DNA of 64,000 nt from the NCBI RefSeq assembly GCF_017349315.1, contig NZ_JAFMPP010000020.1, forward strand, positions 1 through 64,000, in the 5' to 3' direction. Below are positions 18,494 to 27,427 of the stretch, piece after piece (positions within the stretch are counted from its first letter, which is position 1; each line of letters begins with the position of its first letter). Origin of the DNA: Jiella flava (GTDB taxonomy: Bacteria; Pseudomonadota; Alphaproteobacteria; Rhizobiales; Rhizobiaceae). Made by a program: the position numbers and the translations under genes. Under the pieces are notes generated by a model. That model did not search any database and had not been told where the DNA came from. It was given only the letters and a program-made list of their open reading frames with translations.

Positions 18494-18630
18494 CCTGATC
18501 TCCTCACGTCTTATCGTGATGCCATAACGCTTTGGGATGACGAAGGGTTGCGGTGGTTTTGATCGCCCGCTCTTCAATGGCAGAGGCGCGTCCTCGCCGG
18601 CATCGTGCGGGTGGCGCGGCGCTGCCGATT

Positions 18631-19893
18631 TCAACCCGCGCGGACCGCTTCGGCGATCGCTTTGCCGGCGGCGGCGCCTGAGGACCAGGCCCATTGGAAA
18701 TTGTAGCCGCCGAGCCAGCCGGTGACGTCGACGGCTTCGCCGATGGCGTAAAGGCCGGGGATGCTTCGGGCCTCCATCGTCTTGGAGGACAAGGCCTCGG
18801 TGGCGATGCCGCCGGCGGTGACTTCGGCCTTGGCAAAACCTTCGGTGCCGGTTGGATGGAGGGTGAGGTCCGACAACATCGCCGCCGCGCGCTCGAGTTC
18901 GGCATGGGGCAGGTCGCCGAGCGGGGCGGCCAGGCCGATACGGGCGGCGAGGGCATCGGCGAGGCGGTTGGGAAGAAGCTCGGAAAGGGCGGCTTTGAGA
19001 TGGGCGCGGGGCATGCGGCGCTTGGCCTCGATGAGGGCATCGCTGGCGGCGGCGCAGAGGCAGAGGCTGATCGGCTCGCCGGGCGACCAGTAGGAGGAGA
19101 TCTGCAGGATCGCCGGGCCGGAGAGCCCCTTATGGGTGAACAGCGCCGCCTCGTTGAAGCGGGCCTGCCCAGCGCGCGCCTCGACCGGGCAGGCGACGCC
19201 TGCGATCTCATTGAAGAGGCGCTCTTCGCCGCCGAGCGTCAGCGGGACCAAAGCCGGGCGCGGTTTGATCACCGTCAGGCCGAACTGCGCGGCGATCGCA
19301 TAGGCCCGGCCGGTGGCGCCCATTTTCGGGATCGACGGGCCGCCGGTGGCGATGACAAGGCGCGGGGCGGTGGCGCCGGCGACTTGAAACCGGCCGTCGC
19401 GATGGGCGATCTCCCCAATCGGCGTCGATAGACCGATGGTTACACCGCCGCGCCGGCATTCGTCGAGCAGCATTTGAACAATCTGCCGGGCCGATTCGTC
19501 GCAAAACAGCTGGCCGAGGGTCTTTTCGTGCCAGGCAATGCCGTGGCTCTCGACGAGGCTGAGAAAGTCCCACTGGGTGTAGCGGCTGAGGGCCGATTTC
19601 ACGAAATGCGGGTTGTCCGAAAGATAGCAGTCCGGCGCGATGTTGAGATTGGTAAAGTTGCAGCGTCCGCCGCCGGAAATCAGGATCTTCTTGCCGGCTT
19701 CGCTTGCGTGGTCGAGGACAAGCACCTTGGCGCCGGCGTTCCCGGCCGCCGCAGCCGCCATCAGCCCGGCGCCGCCAGCGCCGAGGATGATTGCGTCGAA
19801 CGTCTGGGGCGTTGGGCTCAAAACTTTTCGCTCGGGCTCGGCTTCGGGCGGGGCGGATCGATCGGGGCGCCGGTGCCATGGCGCTTTGCCCAA
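18631..19893 (-). CDS. BaiN/HI0933-family flavoprotein (NAD(P)/FAD-dependent oxidoreductase)
   Basis: A flavoprotein of about 400 residues. The FAD Rossmann motif is DAIILGAGGAGLMAAAAAG, followed by the family signature GKKILISGGGRCNFTN and, near the end, GLYAIGEAVDVTGWLGGYNFQWAWSSG. The family includes BaiN and the so-called aminoacetone oxidases, whose physiological substrates are mostly unclear. The start is uncertain. Both TTG at 19893 and TTG at 19821 are possible, and the second puts the Rossmann strand close to the N-terminus as in homologues. It stands alone. Confidence 0.85.
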   Translation of the reverse strand: MGKAPWHRRPDRSAPPEAEPERKVLSPTPQTFDAIILGAGGAGLMAAAAAGNAGAKVLVLDHASEAGKKILISGGGRCNFTNLNIAPDCYLSDNPHFVKSALSRYTQWDFLSLVESHGIAWHEKTLGQLFCDESARQIVQMLLDECRRGGVTIGLSTPIGEIAHRDGRFQVAGATAPRLVIATGGPSIPKMGATGRAYAIAAQFGLTVIKPRPALVPLTLGGEERLFNEIAGVACPVEARAGQARFNEAALFTHKGLSGPAILQISSYWSPGEPISLCLCAAASDALIEAKRRMPRAHLKAALSELLPNRLADALAARIGLAAPLGDLPHAELERAAAMLSDLTLHPTGTEGFAKAEVTAGGIATEALSSKTMEARSIPGLYAIGEAVDVTGWLGGYNFQWAWSSGAAAGKAIAEAVRAG

Positions 19894-19943
19894 AAAGCAA
19901 GGGCTCGAAACCGTGGTGATTTCAAGCCCTTACCTTTTAAAAC

Positions 19944-20018
19944 TGGCTCCCCGGGCCGGATTCGAACCAGCGACCGATCGATTAACAGTCGAGTGCTCTA
20001 CCACTGAGCTACCGGGGA
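19944..20018 (-). tRNA. tRNA-Asn (GTT)
   Basis: A 75-base cloverleaf on the minus strand. It has acceptor TCCCCGG, D-arm GCTCAGTGGTAGAGC, anticodon loop CTGTTAA giving GTT for asparagine, T-arm GGTTCGAATCC and an encoded CCA end. Confidence 0.95.
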
Positions 20019-20230
20019 AGACGCCTTTGCGTTGGCGAGGCCTATAGCAAAGCCTTTCCCCTTTTGCCAAGCCTCGTGCACAAAAAACGTTTCGCCATCG
20101 AACCGGCTGATGACAACCGGTCGCCTGACAGCGTGGCGACACGGCGCCCGTCCATTGCAAGCCGGCACCGCGCGCCCCATTTGCGCGGCTCGAAACGGCG
20201 GGACACGGGAGCTGGCTACGGGAGCGGGGA

Positions 20231-20578
20231 ATGAGGCAGGGATCAGATGAGGCGCCCCCGCGGGCCGAGGCCCTGGGCGAGAACGCGCCCCGGCCGGCGC
20301 GAGTCAAAATGTTCGGCCGCGATGTGCCGTTGCCCGGCTCGCGGCGCTGGCGGGTGGCGCTCGGCATTGCCCTGATCATCGGCGGCCTGCTGGGTTTTCT
20401 GCCGGTTCTCGGCTTCTGGATGATCCCGGTCGGTCTCATGGTGCTGTCGGTCGATTCGCCGGCGGTCCGGCGACGGCGGCGGCGCGCCGAGGTGACGCTG
20501 GTGCGCTGGTGGCGAACGCGCCGGGCGCGGCGCCAGAACACCGGGGTCGGCGGCGCAAAAGACGCAGGACGGTCTTGA
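20231..20578 (+). CDS. Small membrane protein with charged tail
   Basis: A 115-residue protein with two closely spaced hydrophobic segments (residues about 42-75, VALGIALIIGGLLGFLPVLG and WMIPVGLMVLSVD) and a very Arg-rich C-terminus. The arrangement resembles PGPGW-type small transmembrane proteins, though the exact PGPGW motif is missing. A GGAGCGGGG stretch precedes the ATG. Function is unknown. Confidence 0.65.
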   Translation: MRQGSDEAPPRAEALGENAPRPARVKMFGRDVPLPGSRRWRVALGIALIIGGLLGFLPVLGFWMIPVGLMVLSVDSPAVRRRRRRAEVTLVRWWRTRRARRQNTGVGGAKDAGRS

Positions 20579-20852
20579 AGGCTCGCCGATGGCGGATGCG
20601 CACCGGATCTGCGATCGGGATTGAGGGGGCACCCAAGACCTGACGCAGGTGATCTGTTCGTGGCCACGCGAAGTTGATAGTCTTTCCGCCTTCGATTGAA
20701 AATCTTCACGGTCTGTTTGCCAAGGGGCCAGTTTTTGAGCCGCGTCGACCTTTCCTAACGACCATTTCAACGGCATCGAAACCCTCCGCAACGAGAGTTT
20801 CTCCAAAGACCGTGACAGCCGCAACGTAAGTTCGGCGGAGGAGGCCAGACCC

Positions 20853-22289
20853 TTGGACGCCTGTGTTGGCCAGCAAGATCGCCCGATCTACGTGGATCTC
20901 GACGGCACGCTCATCAAAAGCGACCTGTTGTGGGAAAGCCTGTTCCTGACGGCGCGCCAGAAGCCGCTGGCACTGCTCGGGCTGCCGGGCTGGCTCGCCG
21001 CCGGCAAGGCGCGGCTGAAGGCCGAGCTCGCCAAGACGGCGGATCTCGATCCGGCGCTGCTTCCCTATCGCGCGGAGGTGATCGCCGCGCTCGAGGAGGC
21101 CAAGGCCAACGGCCGGCGGATCATCCTTGCCACCGGCGCGAACGAGCGGCTTGCCCGGGCGGTGGCTGATCACCTTGGCCTGTTCGACGAGGTGATGGCC
21201 TCCTGCGATGCGGTCAATCTGACGGCCCATCGCAAGCTGGAGCGGATCAGCGCCGATTGCGGCGCGGAGGGCTTCGACTATTACGGCAACTCCCATGAGG
21301 ATGTCTGCCTGCTCGACGGCGCCGCCGAGGCGACGGTGGTCGCGCCTGACCGCACCGCGCGGCGCTGGCAACAGCGCGTCGGAGCCGAGCTGATCGAGGC
21401 CGGCGAGCGGCCGCACCGCGCGGCGCTGAAGGCGATGCGCCCGCATCAATGGGCCAAGAACGTCCTCGTCTTCGTGCCGTTGATCCTGAGTCACGAATTC
21501 TTGAACGTCTTGATGATCACCCAGGCGCTGCTGGCCTGTCTCGCCTTTTCCTTCGCCGCCTCGTCGGTCTACATCCTCAACGATCTGCTCGACCTGACCG
21601 CCGATCGCAAGCATAAGACCAAGCGCCATCGGCCTTTCGCCAGCGGCGCCTTGGCGATTCCCCAAGGGGTGGCGCTTGCCGCCGGGCTGCTCGGCACGGC
21701 GGCGCTGATCGGGCTGCTGCTGCCGGCGACCTTCCTCTTGGTGCTCGCCGGCTATCTCGTCGCCACCTCTGCCTATTCGCTGGTGATCAAGCGGATGCTG
21801 TTGATCGACGTGCTGACGCTCGCCGGCCTCTATACGACCCGGATCATCGCCGGGGTGGAGGCGACCAATGTCAGCGTGTCGTTCTGGCTGCTGGCTTTCT
21901 CGCTGTTCTTCTTCCTGTCACTGGCGCTGGTGAAGCGCTACACCGAGCTGATGGATTTCGGCATGGGCGCCGAGCGCTCCAAGACCGGGCGCGGCTATGT
22001 CGACGCCGATCTGGAAACGCTTTCCCAGGCCGGCATGGCCTCGGGCTTTGCGGCGGTGATGGTGCTGGCGCTTTACATCAACAGCCCGGCGGTCGCGGCG
22101 CATTACAAGACGCCTTGGCTGGTTTGGCCGCTCTGTCCGATCCTGCTCTACATCATCGTGCGGATCTGGGTGTTGGCCCGGCGCAATCAGATGCATGACG
22201 ATCCGGTGGTGTTCATCCTGCAGGATTGGCGCAGCCAGATGATGATCGCGATCGGCGCGGTGATGTTCCTTTTGGCCGCCTATGCGTAA
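20853..22289 (+). CDS. HAD-UbiA fusion: polyprenyl-phosphate phosphoribosyltransferase-like
   Basis: A 478-residue fusion. Residues 1-190 form a HAD phosphatase-like domain (DLDGTLIKSDLLW, later YYGNSHEDVCLLDGA). Residues 195-478 form a UbiA-family integral membrane prenyltransferase with the Mg-pyrophosphate motif NDLLDLTADRKH. This subfamily includes decaprenyl-phosphate 5-phosphoribosyltransferase (Rv3806c), which makes polyprenyl-phosphoryl phosphoribose. The fused phosphatase could then remove the 5-phosphate. The start is TTG after GGAGGAGG. It overlaps the next gene by eight bases. A DprE1-like neighbour supports a pentose-lipid role over a quinone role. Confidence 0.8.
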   Translation: MDACVGQQDRPIYVDLDGTLIKSDLLWESLFLTARQKPLALLGLPGWLAAGKARLKAELAKTADLDPALLPYRAEVIAALEEAKANGRRIILATGANERLARAVADHLGLFDEVMASCDAVNLTAHRKLERISADCGAEGFDYYGNSHEDVCLLDGAAEATVVAPDRTARRWQQRVGAELIEAGERPHRAALKAMRPHQWAKNVLVFVPLILSHEFLNVLMITQALLACLAFSFAASSVYILNDLLDLTADRKHKTKRHRPFASGALAIPQGVALAAGLLGTAALIGLLLPATFLLVLAGYLVATSAYSLVIKRMLLIDVLTLAGLYTTRIIAGVEATNVSVSFWLLAFSLFFFLSLALVKRYTELMDFGMGAERSKTGRGYVDADLETLSQAGMASGFAAVMVLALYINSPAVAAHYKTPWLVWPLCPILLYIIVRIWVLARRNQMHDDPVVFILQDWRSQMMIAIGAVMFLLAAYA

Positions 22290-23718
22290 GGCGGGCGGTG
22301 AAGCGCATCAAAGCTGGGGCCGGCTGCGGCCGATCGAGCGCGCGGCAACGCCGGCCGCGGCGGCCAATTGGCGGGCGATGGCCGAACGCGGGGCAGCCGG
22401 CTATCTGCCCTTCGGCAACGGTCGGTCCTATGGCGACAGCTGCCACAACGACGCCGGCGTCCTGCTCGACGCCCGGCGGGCGATGGCGCCGAAAATCCTC
22501 GATTTTGATCCCGCGACCGGCTGTCTGACCGCCGAAGCCGGCGTGCTGCTTGCGGAAATCACCGAGGCGGTCGCGCCCTATGGCTGGTTCCTGCCGGTCA
22601 CGCCCGGCACCCAGTTCGTCACCCTCGGCGGGGCGATCGCCAATGACGTCCACGGCAAGAACCATCATCTGCGCGGCACCTTCGGCCGCTGGGTGGAGGC
22701 GATCGAGCTGCAGCGCTCCGATCGCGGCCGCTTGACGCTGTCGGCTGAGGAAAACGCCGATCTCTTTGCCGCGACCATCGCCGGCATGGGGCTGACCGGT
22801 TTGATCTGCCAGGCGACGATCCGGCTGATCGCGGTGCCGTCGCTGTCGATCGTCGAGACCACCGCCCGCTTTGACCGGCTGGCGGACTATTTCGCCATCG
22901 CCGATGAGGCCGATGCGCATCATGAATACGCCGTCGCCTGGATCGACTCCCTGGCGAGCGGGCGGCAGCTTGGCCGCGGCCATCTCATCACCGGTGATCA
23001 CGCGCCGAACGGCGAGCGCGGCGGGGCGCCTCGCGGCCGGCTGGCGAGCGTGCCCTTCACGCCGCCGATCAGCCCACTGACCGGGCCGTTTCTGAAGCTC
23101 TTCAACGAGGTCTATTTCCGCAAGATCAAGGCCGGCACCCACAGCCGCGTCGTGCCGTTTGCGGGCTTCTTCTATCCGCTCGATCGGATTGGCGCCTGGA
23201 ACCGGCTCTATGGAGCGAAGGGTTTGCATCAGCACCAAAGCGTCATCCCGGCCGGCGATGCCGAAGCGGTGGTGCGGGCGTTGATCACCACGGCGCAACG
23301 CCATCGGCACGGCTCGTTCCTGACCGTCTTGAAGCGGTTCGGCGCGCTCGCAAGTCCGGGCCTCATGAGCTTTCCGCGACCCGGTTATACGCTGACCCTC
23401 GACTTTCCCCATCGCGGCGCGGCGACATTGGCCTTGCTCGGCGAGCTTGATCGGATCACCGTGGAAGCGGGCGGCGCGGTAAACCCCTACAAGGACGCGC
23501 GCATGTCGGCCGCGACCTTTGCGGCAGGTTTCCCGCAGTGGCGGAAGCTTGAGACGTTGCGCGATCCGGCGATGATGTCAGATTTCTGGCGTCGGACGGC
23601 GATGGCGATCCTGAATTCCTCGCAGGACTATCCGGGCGATGTCGAGAATGTGAATGCTCAACAAAGCCGTTCTTTTACCATGGCGAGTGGAATGCTTCCC
23701 AAACGTCGTGCAAGCTGA
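22282..23718 (+). CDS. FAD-linked oxidase, DprE1-like
   Basis: A 478-residue VAO-type flavoenzyme. The FAD-binding segment is PFGNGRSYGDSCHNDAG and the second FAD motif is TLGGAIANDVHGKNHH. The C-terminal portion (SFPRPGYTLTLDFP, YKDARMSAATF) matches DprE1, which oxidises decaprenylphosphoryl ribose at C2 on the way to decaprenylphosphoryl arabinose. The catalytic Lys (equivalent to Lys418 of the mycobacterial enzyme) is kept in YKDAR. The position of the benzothiazinone-target Cys387 is Thr here. It overlaps the HAD-UbiA gene, consistent with consecutive steps. Confidence 0.82.
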   Translation: MRKAGGEAHQSWGRLRPIERAATPAAAANWRAMAERGAAGYLPFGNGRSYGDSCHNDAGVLLDARRAMAPKILDFDPATGCLTAEAGVLLAEITEAVAPYGWFLPVTPGTQFVTLGGAIANDVHGKNHHLRGTFGRWVEAIELQRSDRGRLTLSAEENADLFAATIAGMGLTGLICQATIRLIAVPSLSIVETTARFDRLADYFAIADEADAHHEYAVAWIDSLASGRQLGRGHLITGDHAPNGERGGAPRGRLASVPFTPPISPLTGPFLKLFNEVYFRKIKAGTHSRVVPFAGFFYPLDRIGAWNRLYGAKGLHQHQSVIPAGDAEAVVRALITTAQRHRHGSFLTVLKRFGALASPGLMSFPRPGYTLTLDFPHRGAATLALLGELDRITVEAGGAVNPYKDARMSAATFAAGFPQWRKLETLRDPAMMSDFWRRTAMAILNSSQDYPGDVENVNAQQSRSFTMASGMLPKRRAS

Positions 23719-23807
23719 CGCCATTTAACGCATCGCAGAGAGCGACCGGCTATCACTGATGGCAACGGGGCTGGCGCCATCGCGGATTGAACCTAAAGAT
23801 CGGGCCG

Positions 23808-24269
23808 ATGACCAAATACATACCGTTTATCTTGTTCACGGTGTTGACCAATGCTGCGGCGCAGATCATGCTGAAATACGGCATCATGCAGCTCGGTCCT
23901 TTGACCTTCGCGGGCGTCAATCCGATCGTGAAGATCCTGCAGGTCGTGTTCAGTCCCTGGGTGTTTATCGGGCTATTCACCTTCGTCATCTCGATGGCTT
24001 CGCATCTTTACGTCCTGTCGAAGGTGGATCTGTCTTTCGCCTATCCGTTTCTGTCGCTCGCCTATGTGGCGGTGGCGATATTTGCCTATTTTATCTTCCG
24101 CGAAGAGGTGAACGTGATGCGCATCATCGGCATCGCGCTGATTTGCGGCGGCACCTTCTTCATCGCCCAGAGCGGCGCTTCCGCTCGTGCGCATGACGGC
24201 GCCAAGCTGGACGCCGGCGTTGCCCAAAAGGAAGCGTCGGTTTCTACAACTCAAGAGATTTCACGATGA
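23808..24269 (+). CDS. SMR/EamA-type four-helix membrane protein
   Basis: A 153-residue membrane protein with four hydrophobic helices, resembling half-size EamA or ArnE-type flippase subunits (TNAAAQIMLKYGIM; LSFAYPFLSLAYVAVAIFAYF; GIALICGGTFFIAQSG). ArnE/ArnF move undecaprenyl-phosphate-linked aminoarabinose across the inner membrane. Here a similar job for a lipid-linked pentose product is inferred from the neighbours. The ATG at 23808 is preferred over a TTG at 23787. The stop overlaps the next start (ATGA). Confidence 0.75.
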   Translation: MTKYIPFILFTVLTNAAAQIMLKYGIMQLGPLTFAGVNPIVKILQVVFSPWVFIGLFTFVISMASHLYVLSKVDLSFAYPFLSLAYVAVAIFAYFIFREEVNVMRIIGIALICGGTFFIAQSGASARAHDGAKLDAGVAQKEASVSTTQEISR

Positions 24270-25279
24270 AACACGTTCTTTTCGGTGGTGACGGCTTCGT
24301 CGGTCGCCACCTTGCGCAAAAGCTCGTCGCCGACGGTGAAGAGGTGGTCGTCGTCGATATCGTCAAGAGCGACCTGCCGCATTACGGCCAGGCCCGCTTT
24401 ATCGCCTGTGACGTCACCGACAAGGCCGCCGTCGCGGCCGTGCCGATCGCGCCGGACGACATGGTCTACAATCTGTCGGCCAAGATGCTGTCGCCGATCC
24501 AGGTGCGGGCAAAGCGCCGCGACTTCTTCTACCCGGTCAACTATTTCGGCACCGAAAACATCATCCATGCGATGGACGATGCCGGGGCGCGGACTCTCGT
24601 CCACTTCACCACCGACATGATCTACGGCCACACGGTAACTCACCCGATGACCGAAGAGCATCCGGTCGCGCCGCTCGGCGAATACGGTCAGTCGAAGCTC
24701 GACACCGAGGTTTTGGCTGCCACCTGGCGGGACCGGGGCATGAAGATTGCACTGTTTCGCCCGCGCCTGATCATCGGCCCGGGGCGGCTCGGCATCCTGG
24801 AGAAGCTGTTCAAGCTGATCGACAACAATCTGCCGGTTCCGATGATCGGCTCGGGCAAGAATCCCTATCAGTTCATCTCGGTCTTCGACTGCGCCGAGGC
24901 GGCGCGCTTGGCCTGGAAGGCCGGGGTTCCGAACGAGGCTTATAATCTCGGCTCGCTCAATCCTCCGCCGGTCAAAAAGCTGCTCGGCGACCTCATCCGC
25001 CACGCCGGCTCGAAGTCGATCCTGGTGCCGACACCCGGCTTTGCGGTGAAGCGCACGCTCGATCTGCTCGACCGGCTCAATATGCCGCTGATGGACCCCG
25101 AACAGTATCTGATCGCCGACGAGATGTGTGTCCTCGACGTGTCCAAAGGCGAGCGCCAGCTCGGCTGGGTGCCGCAGTATCGCGACGAGGACATGCTGAT
25201 CGCAGCCTATAACGAATATCGCAACAAGCTGTCCGGCAAGGCCGGTCCCGTCTCGCATCATCCCCAGCCGGCTGAGTGA
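24266..25279 (+). CDS. Extended SDR, NAD-dependent epimerase/dehydratase family
   Basis: A 337-residue extended short-chain dehydrogenase. The dinucleotide motif is FGGDGFVGRHLA and the catalytic pair is in YGQSK (Tyr and Lys). The substrate domain carries FRPRLIIGPGR and NPYQFISVFDCAEA. The exact substrate cannot be read. In this operon it could reduce the keto-intermediate made by the DprE1-like enzyme, the job of DprE2 in mycobacteria. It is, however, a larger extended SDR and so may act as an epimerase on the lipid-linked sugar. Overlaps with both neighbours show co-translation. Confidence 0.8.
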   Translation: MKHVLFGGDGFVGRHLAQKLVADGEEVVVVDIVKSDLPHYGQARFIACDVTDKAAVAAVPIAPDDMVYNLSAKMLSPIQVRAKRRDFFYPVNYFGTENIIHAMDDAGARTLVHFTTDMIYGHTVTHPMTEEHPVAPLGEYGQSKLDTEVLAATWRDRGMKIALFRPRLIIGPGRLGILEKLFKLIDNNLPVPMIGSGKNPYQFISVFDCAEAARLAWKAGVPNEAYNLGSLNPPPVKKLLGDLIRHAGSKSILVPTPGFAVKRTLDLLDRLNMPLMDPEQYLIADEMCVLDVSKGERQLGWVPQYRDEDMLIAAYNEYRNKLSGKAGPVSHHPQPAE

Positions 25280-25290
25280 AGGAGATGACC

Positions 25291-26742
25291 ATGCTCGACC
25301 GCCCCTCCTTCGTTGCCGCCGATCCGACTCCCTCGCGCCGTGGCTCCGCCAAGCCGGCGCTCTTGTCCGTCGATGACGCCAAGGCGATGTCGGTGGAGAC
25401 CATGGCCGATCTCTTCAAGGATCACATCAATCCCGGCCAGTTCCACTTCATGAAGCTGCTCGGCTTCCACAAGGTGAAGATCGAGCGCGCCGAGGGCATG
25501 TATTACACCGACCAGACCGGCCGGAGGATCCTCGATTTCTTTGGCGGCTTCGGCTCGCTCGCCCACGGCCACAACCATCCGCGGGTGCTGGCGGCGCGGG
25601 AGCGATTCCAGGAAGAGAGACGGCACGAGATCGCGATCGCCTTTCTCTCGCAATATGCCGCCGCGCTCGCCAAGAATCTGGCGGCATGCTCGCCGGGCGC
25701 GCTCGACATGGTGTTTTTGGGTTCGACCGGTTCGGAAGCGATGGAAGCGGCGATCAAGGTCGCCGAGCGCGCTTCGGGACGGAAGGCGTGTAAGATCGTC
25801 CATGCCGAGAACTCGTTCCACGGCAAGTCGAAGGGCGTTCTGTCGCTGACGGATTCACCGCTTTATCAAGGCGACTTCCAGCTTGTCGGCAATCGCTACA
25901 AGGTGCCGTTCGGCGATCTCGAGGCGCTGAAGCGGGTGATCGAGAACGACAGCGACGTCGGCGTCGTGGTGCTGGAGACGGTGCAGGGCGGCGGCGGCAT
26001 CATCGGCGCGCCGACGGCCTACTGGCAGGGCTTGCGCGCGCTTTGCGACCGCCACAACGTGTTGTGGGTCGCCGACGAGGTGCAGTGCGGCTACGGGCGC
26101 ACCGGCAAGTTCTACGCCTTCGAGCATCACGGCGTGGTGCCCGACGTCACCGCTCTCGCCAAATCGCTCGGCGCCGGCAAGGCGGCGGTCGGCGCGATGA
26201 TCGCCACGCGCGATGTTTATATGAAGGCCTATGGCACGCCGAAGACGGCGATGATCCACGCCCAGGCGACCTTCGGCGGCATCGGCGAGGCCTGCGTGAC
26301 GGCGATCGAGGGCCTGAACGTTCTCTATGATGAGGATCTGATCGGCAATTCGGCCGAGACGGGGGCCTATCTGTTGGCGCGGCTGCAGGCGATCCAGGCG
26401 AAATATCCGCAGATCATCAAGGAGGTGCGGGGGCAGGGGCTGATGATCGGGCTGGAGTTCCAGGATTTTTCCCGCACCTTGCCGCTGGCGCTGCGGCCGA
26501 TGGTGGCGGTCCTCGACGACAAGCTGAAGGGCTCGTTGTCGGGCTTTATCGGCGCGCTGCTTTTGAAGGACTACAACGTTCTCGTCGCCTTCACCGAGTA
26601 TAATCGCAACGTCATTCGCCTCGAGCCGCCGCTGATCTGTGGCGAGAGCCATGTCGACGAGTTTTGCGACGCACTCGACGCGCTGCTGGCGCGCGGTATC
26701 GTGTCGATCGTCAAGGATTTCGTCAAATCACAGCTCGGCTGA
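25291..26742 (+). CDS. Class III PLP-dependent aminotransferase
   Basis: A 483-residue fold-type I aminotransferase. Key elements are FLGSTGSEAMEAAIKVA (phosphate-binding Ser-Gly-Ser), NSFHGKSKG, WVADEVQCGYGRTG (Asp pairs with pyridine N) and TALAKSLGAG with the Schiff-base Lys in AKSLGAG. Class III enzymes usually aminate a terminal aldehyde rather than a ring carbon, which is unusual for a sugar pathway. The ATG at 25291 is chosen because AAGGAG lies six bases upstream. A GTG at 25276 overlaps the SDR stop. It closes the five-gene run, which suggests that the end product carries an amino group. Confidence 0.85.
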   Translation: MLDRPSFVAADPTPSRRGSAKPALLSVDDAKAMSVETMADLFKDHINPGQFHFMKLLGFHKVKIERAEGMYYTDQTGRRILDFFGGFGSLAHGHNHPRVLAARERFQEERRHEIAIAFLSQYAAALAKNLAACSPGALDMVFLGSTGSEAMEAAIKVAERASGRKACKIVHAENSFHGKSKGVLSLTDSPLYQGDFQLVGNRYKVPFGDLEALKRVIENDSDVGVVVLETVQGGGGIIGAPTAYWQGLRALCDRHNVLWVADEVQCGYGRTGKFYAFEHHGVVPDVTALAKSLGAGKAAVGAMIATRDVYMKAYGTPKTAMIHAQATFGGIGEACVTAIEGLNVLYDEDLIGNSAETGAYLLARLQAIQAKYPQIIKEVRGQGLMIGLEFQDFSRTLPLALRPMVAVLDDKLKGSLSGFIGALLLKDYNVLVAFTEYNRNVIRLEPPLICGESHVDEFCDALDALLARGIVSIVKDFVKSQLG

Positions 26743-26788
26743 TCGGCTTGATCGGCTGACCGCCGCCCCTGGGTTAAGGGTGGATGCG

Positions 26789-27259
26789 TCAGTCGTTGGC
26801 GCCTGGCGCACCGATCTCGTCCGCATCGAGTGCGGCGAGATTGGTCTGGAGGCGGATCAGATAGCGGCGAAAGGCTTTGCGCTCGCGTTCTGTGAAGCCC
26901 GCGAGCGCCCGCCGCTCCAGGCTCTTCTGTGCATTTTGGACGCGCTCGACGATGGCTGCGCCCTCAACCGTCAAAAACGCCCGGCTCTGCCGCAGGTCGG
27001 TTTCCGAAACGCGCTTTTCAACCAGTCCTTGGGTGGTCAGGCGGGCGATCGTCTTGGTGACCGTCGGCGGCCGCACCGCCAGTTTTTCCGCCAGATCGCG
27101 CAGGGTGATGCCGTCATTCTTGCCGATGACGACCAGAACGCTGTCCTGTCCGGGATAAATCTCCGCCGTGCCGAGATCGTGCAGCAGGGCCGTGCGGGCG
27201 TGTCGGGCGGCGAGAACCAGATGGCCTGTCACCAGTCCCTTCTTGCGCTTTCGGGGCAT
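26789..27259 (-). CDS. MarR-family transcriptional regulator
   Basis: A 156-residue winged-helix regulator. The recognition region is ITLRDLAEKLAVRPPTVTKTIARLTTQGLVEKRVSETDLRQSRAFLTVEG, with the wing Asp-x-Arg (DLRQSR) intact. It is divergent from the creatininase/8-oxoguanine deaminase genes across 168 bases that contain a perfect 19-base palindrome close to its own start. Local control of both transcripts is the likely role. The ligand is unknown. Confidence 0.88.
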   Translation of the reverse strand: MPRKRKKGLVTGHLVLAARHARTALLHDLGTAEIYPGQDSVLVVIGKNDGITLRDLAEKLAVRPPTVTKTIARLTTQGLVEKRVSETDLRQSRAFLTVEGAAIVERVQNAQKSLERRALAGFTERERKAFRRYLIRLQTNLAALDADEIGAPGAND

Positions 27260-27273
27260 TTATTCTCTCGTCT

Positions 27274-27292
27274 TCTGCAATGGCTGCAGAAT
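27274..27292. promoter_or_regulatory. Palindromic candidate operator for the MarR regulator
   Basis: A perfect inverted repeat TTCTGCA-ATGGC-TGCAGAA lies 15-33 bases upstream of the marR-type start codon in a divergent intergenic region. MarR dimers bind palindromes of this size, usually near their own promoter. The assignment rests on symmetry and position only. Confidence 0.5.
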
Positions 27293-27427
27293 GGGCGTTA
27301 GACGGCCGGCTTGTAAAGTTTGGTTTATGCGGGAAGAAAAGTCCGCCGTGGGCTGCCGCGATCGGGACGAAGCGGTATTTGAGATGCCCGAGCGGGAGAG
27401 CAAGAGCCATAATCGCGGGAAGCCGCG

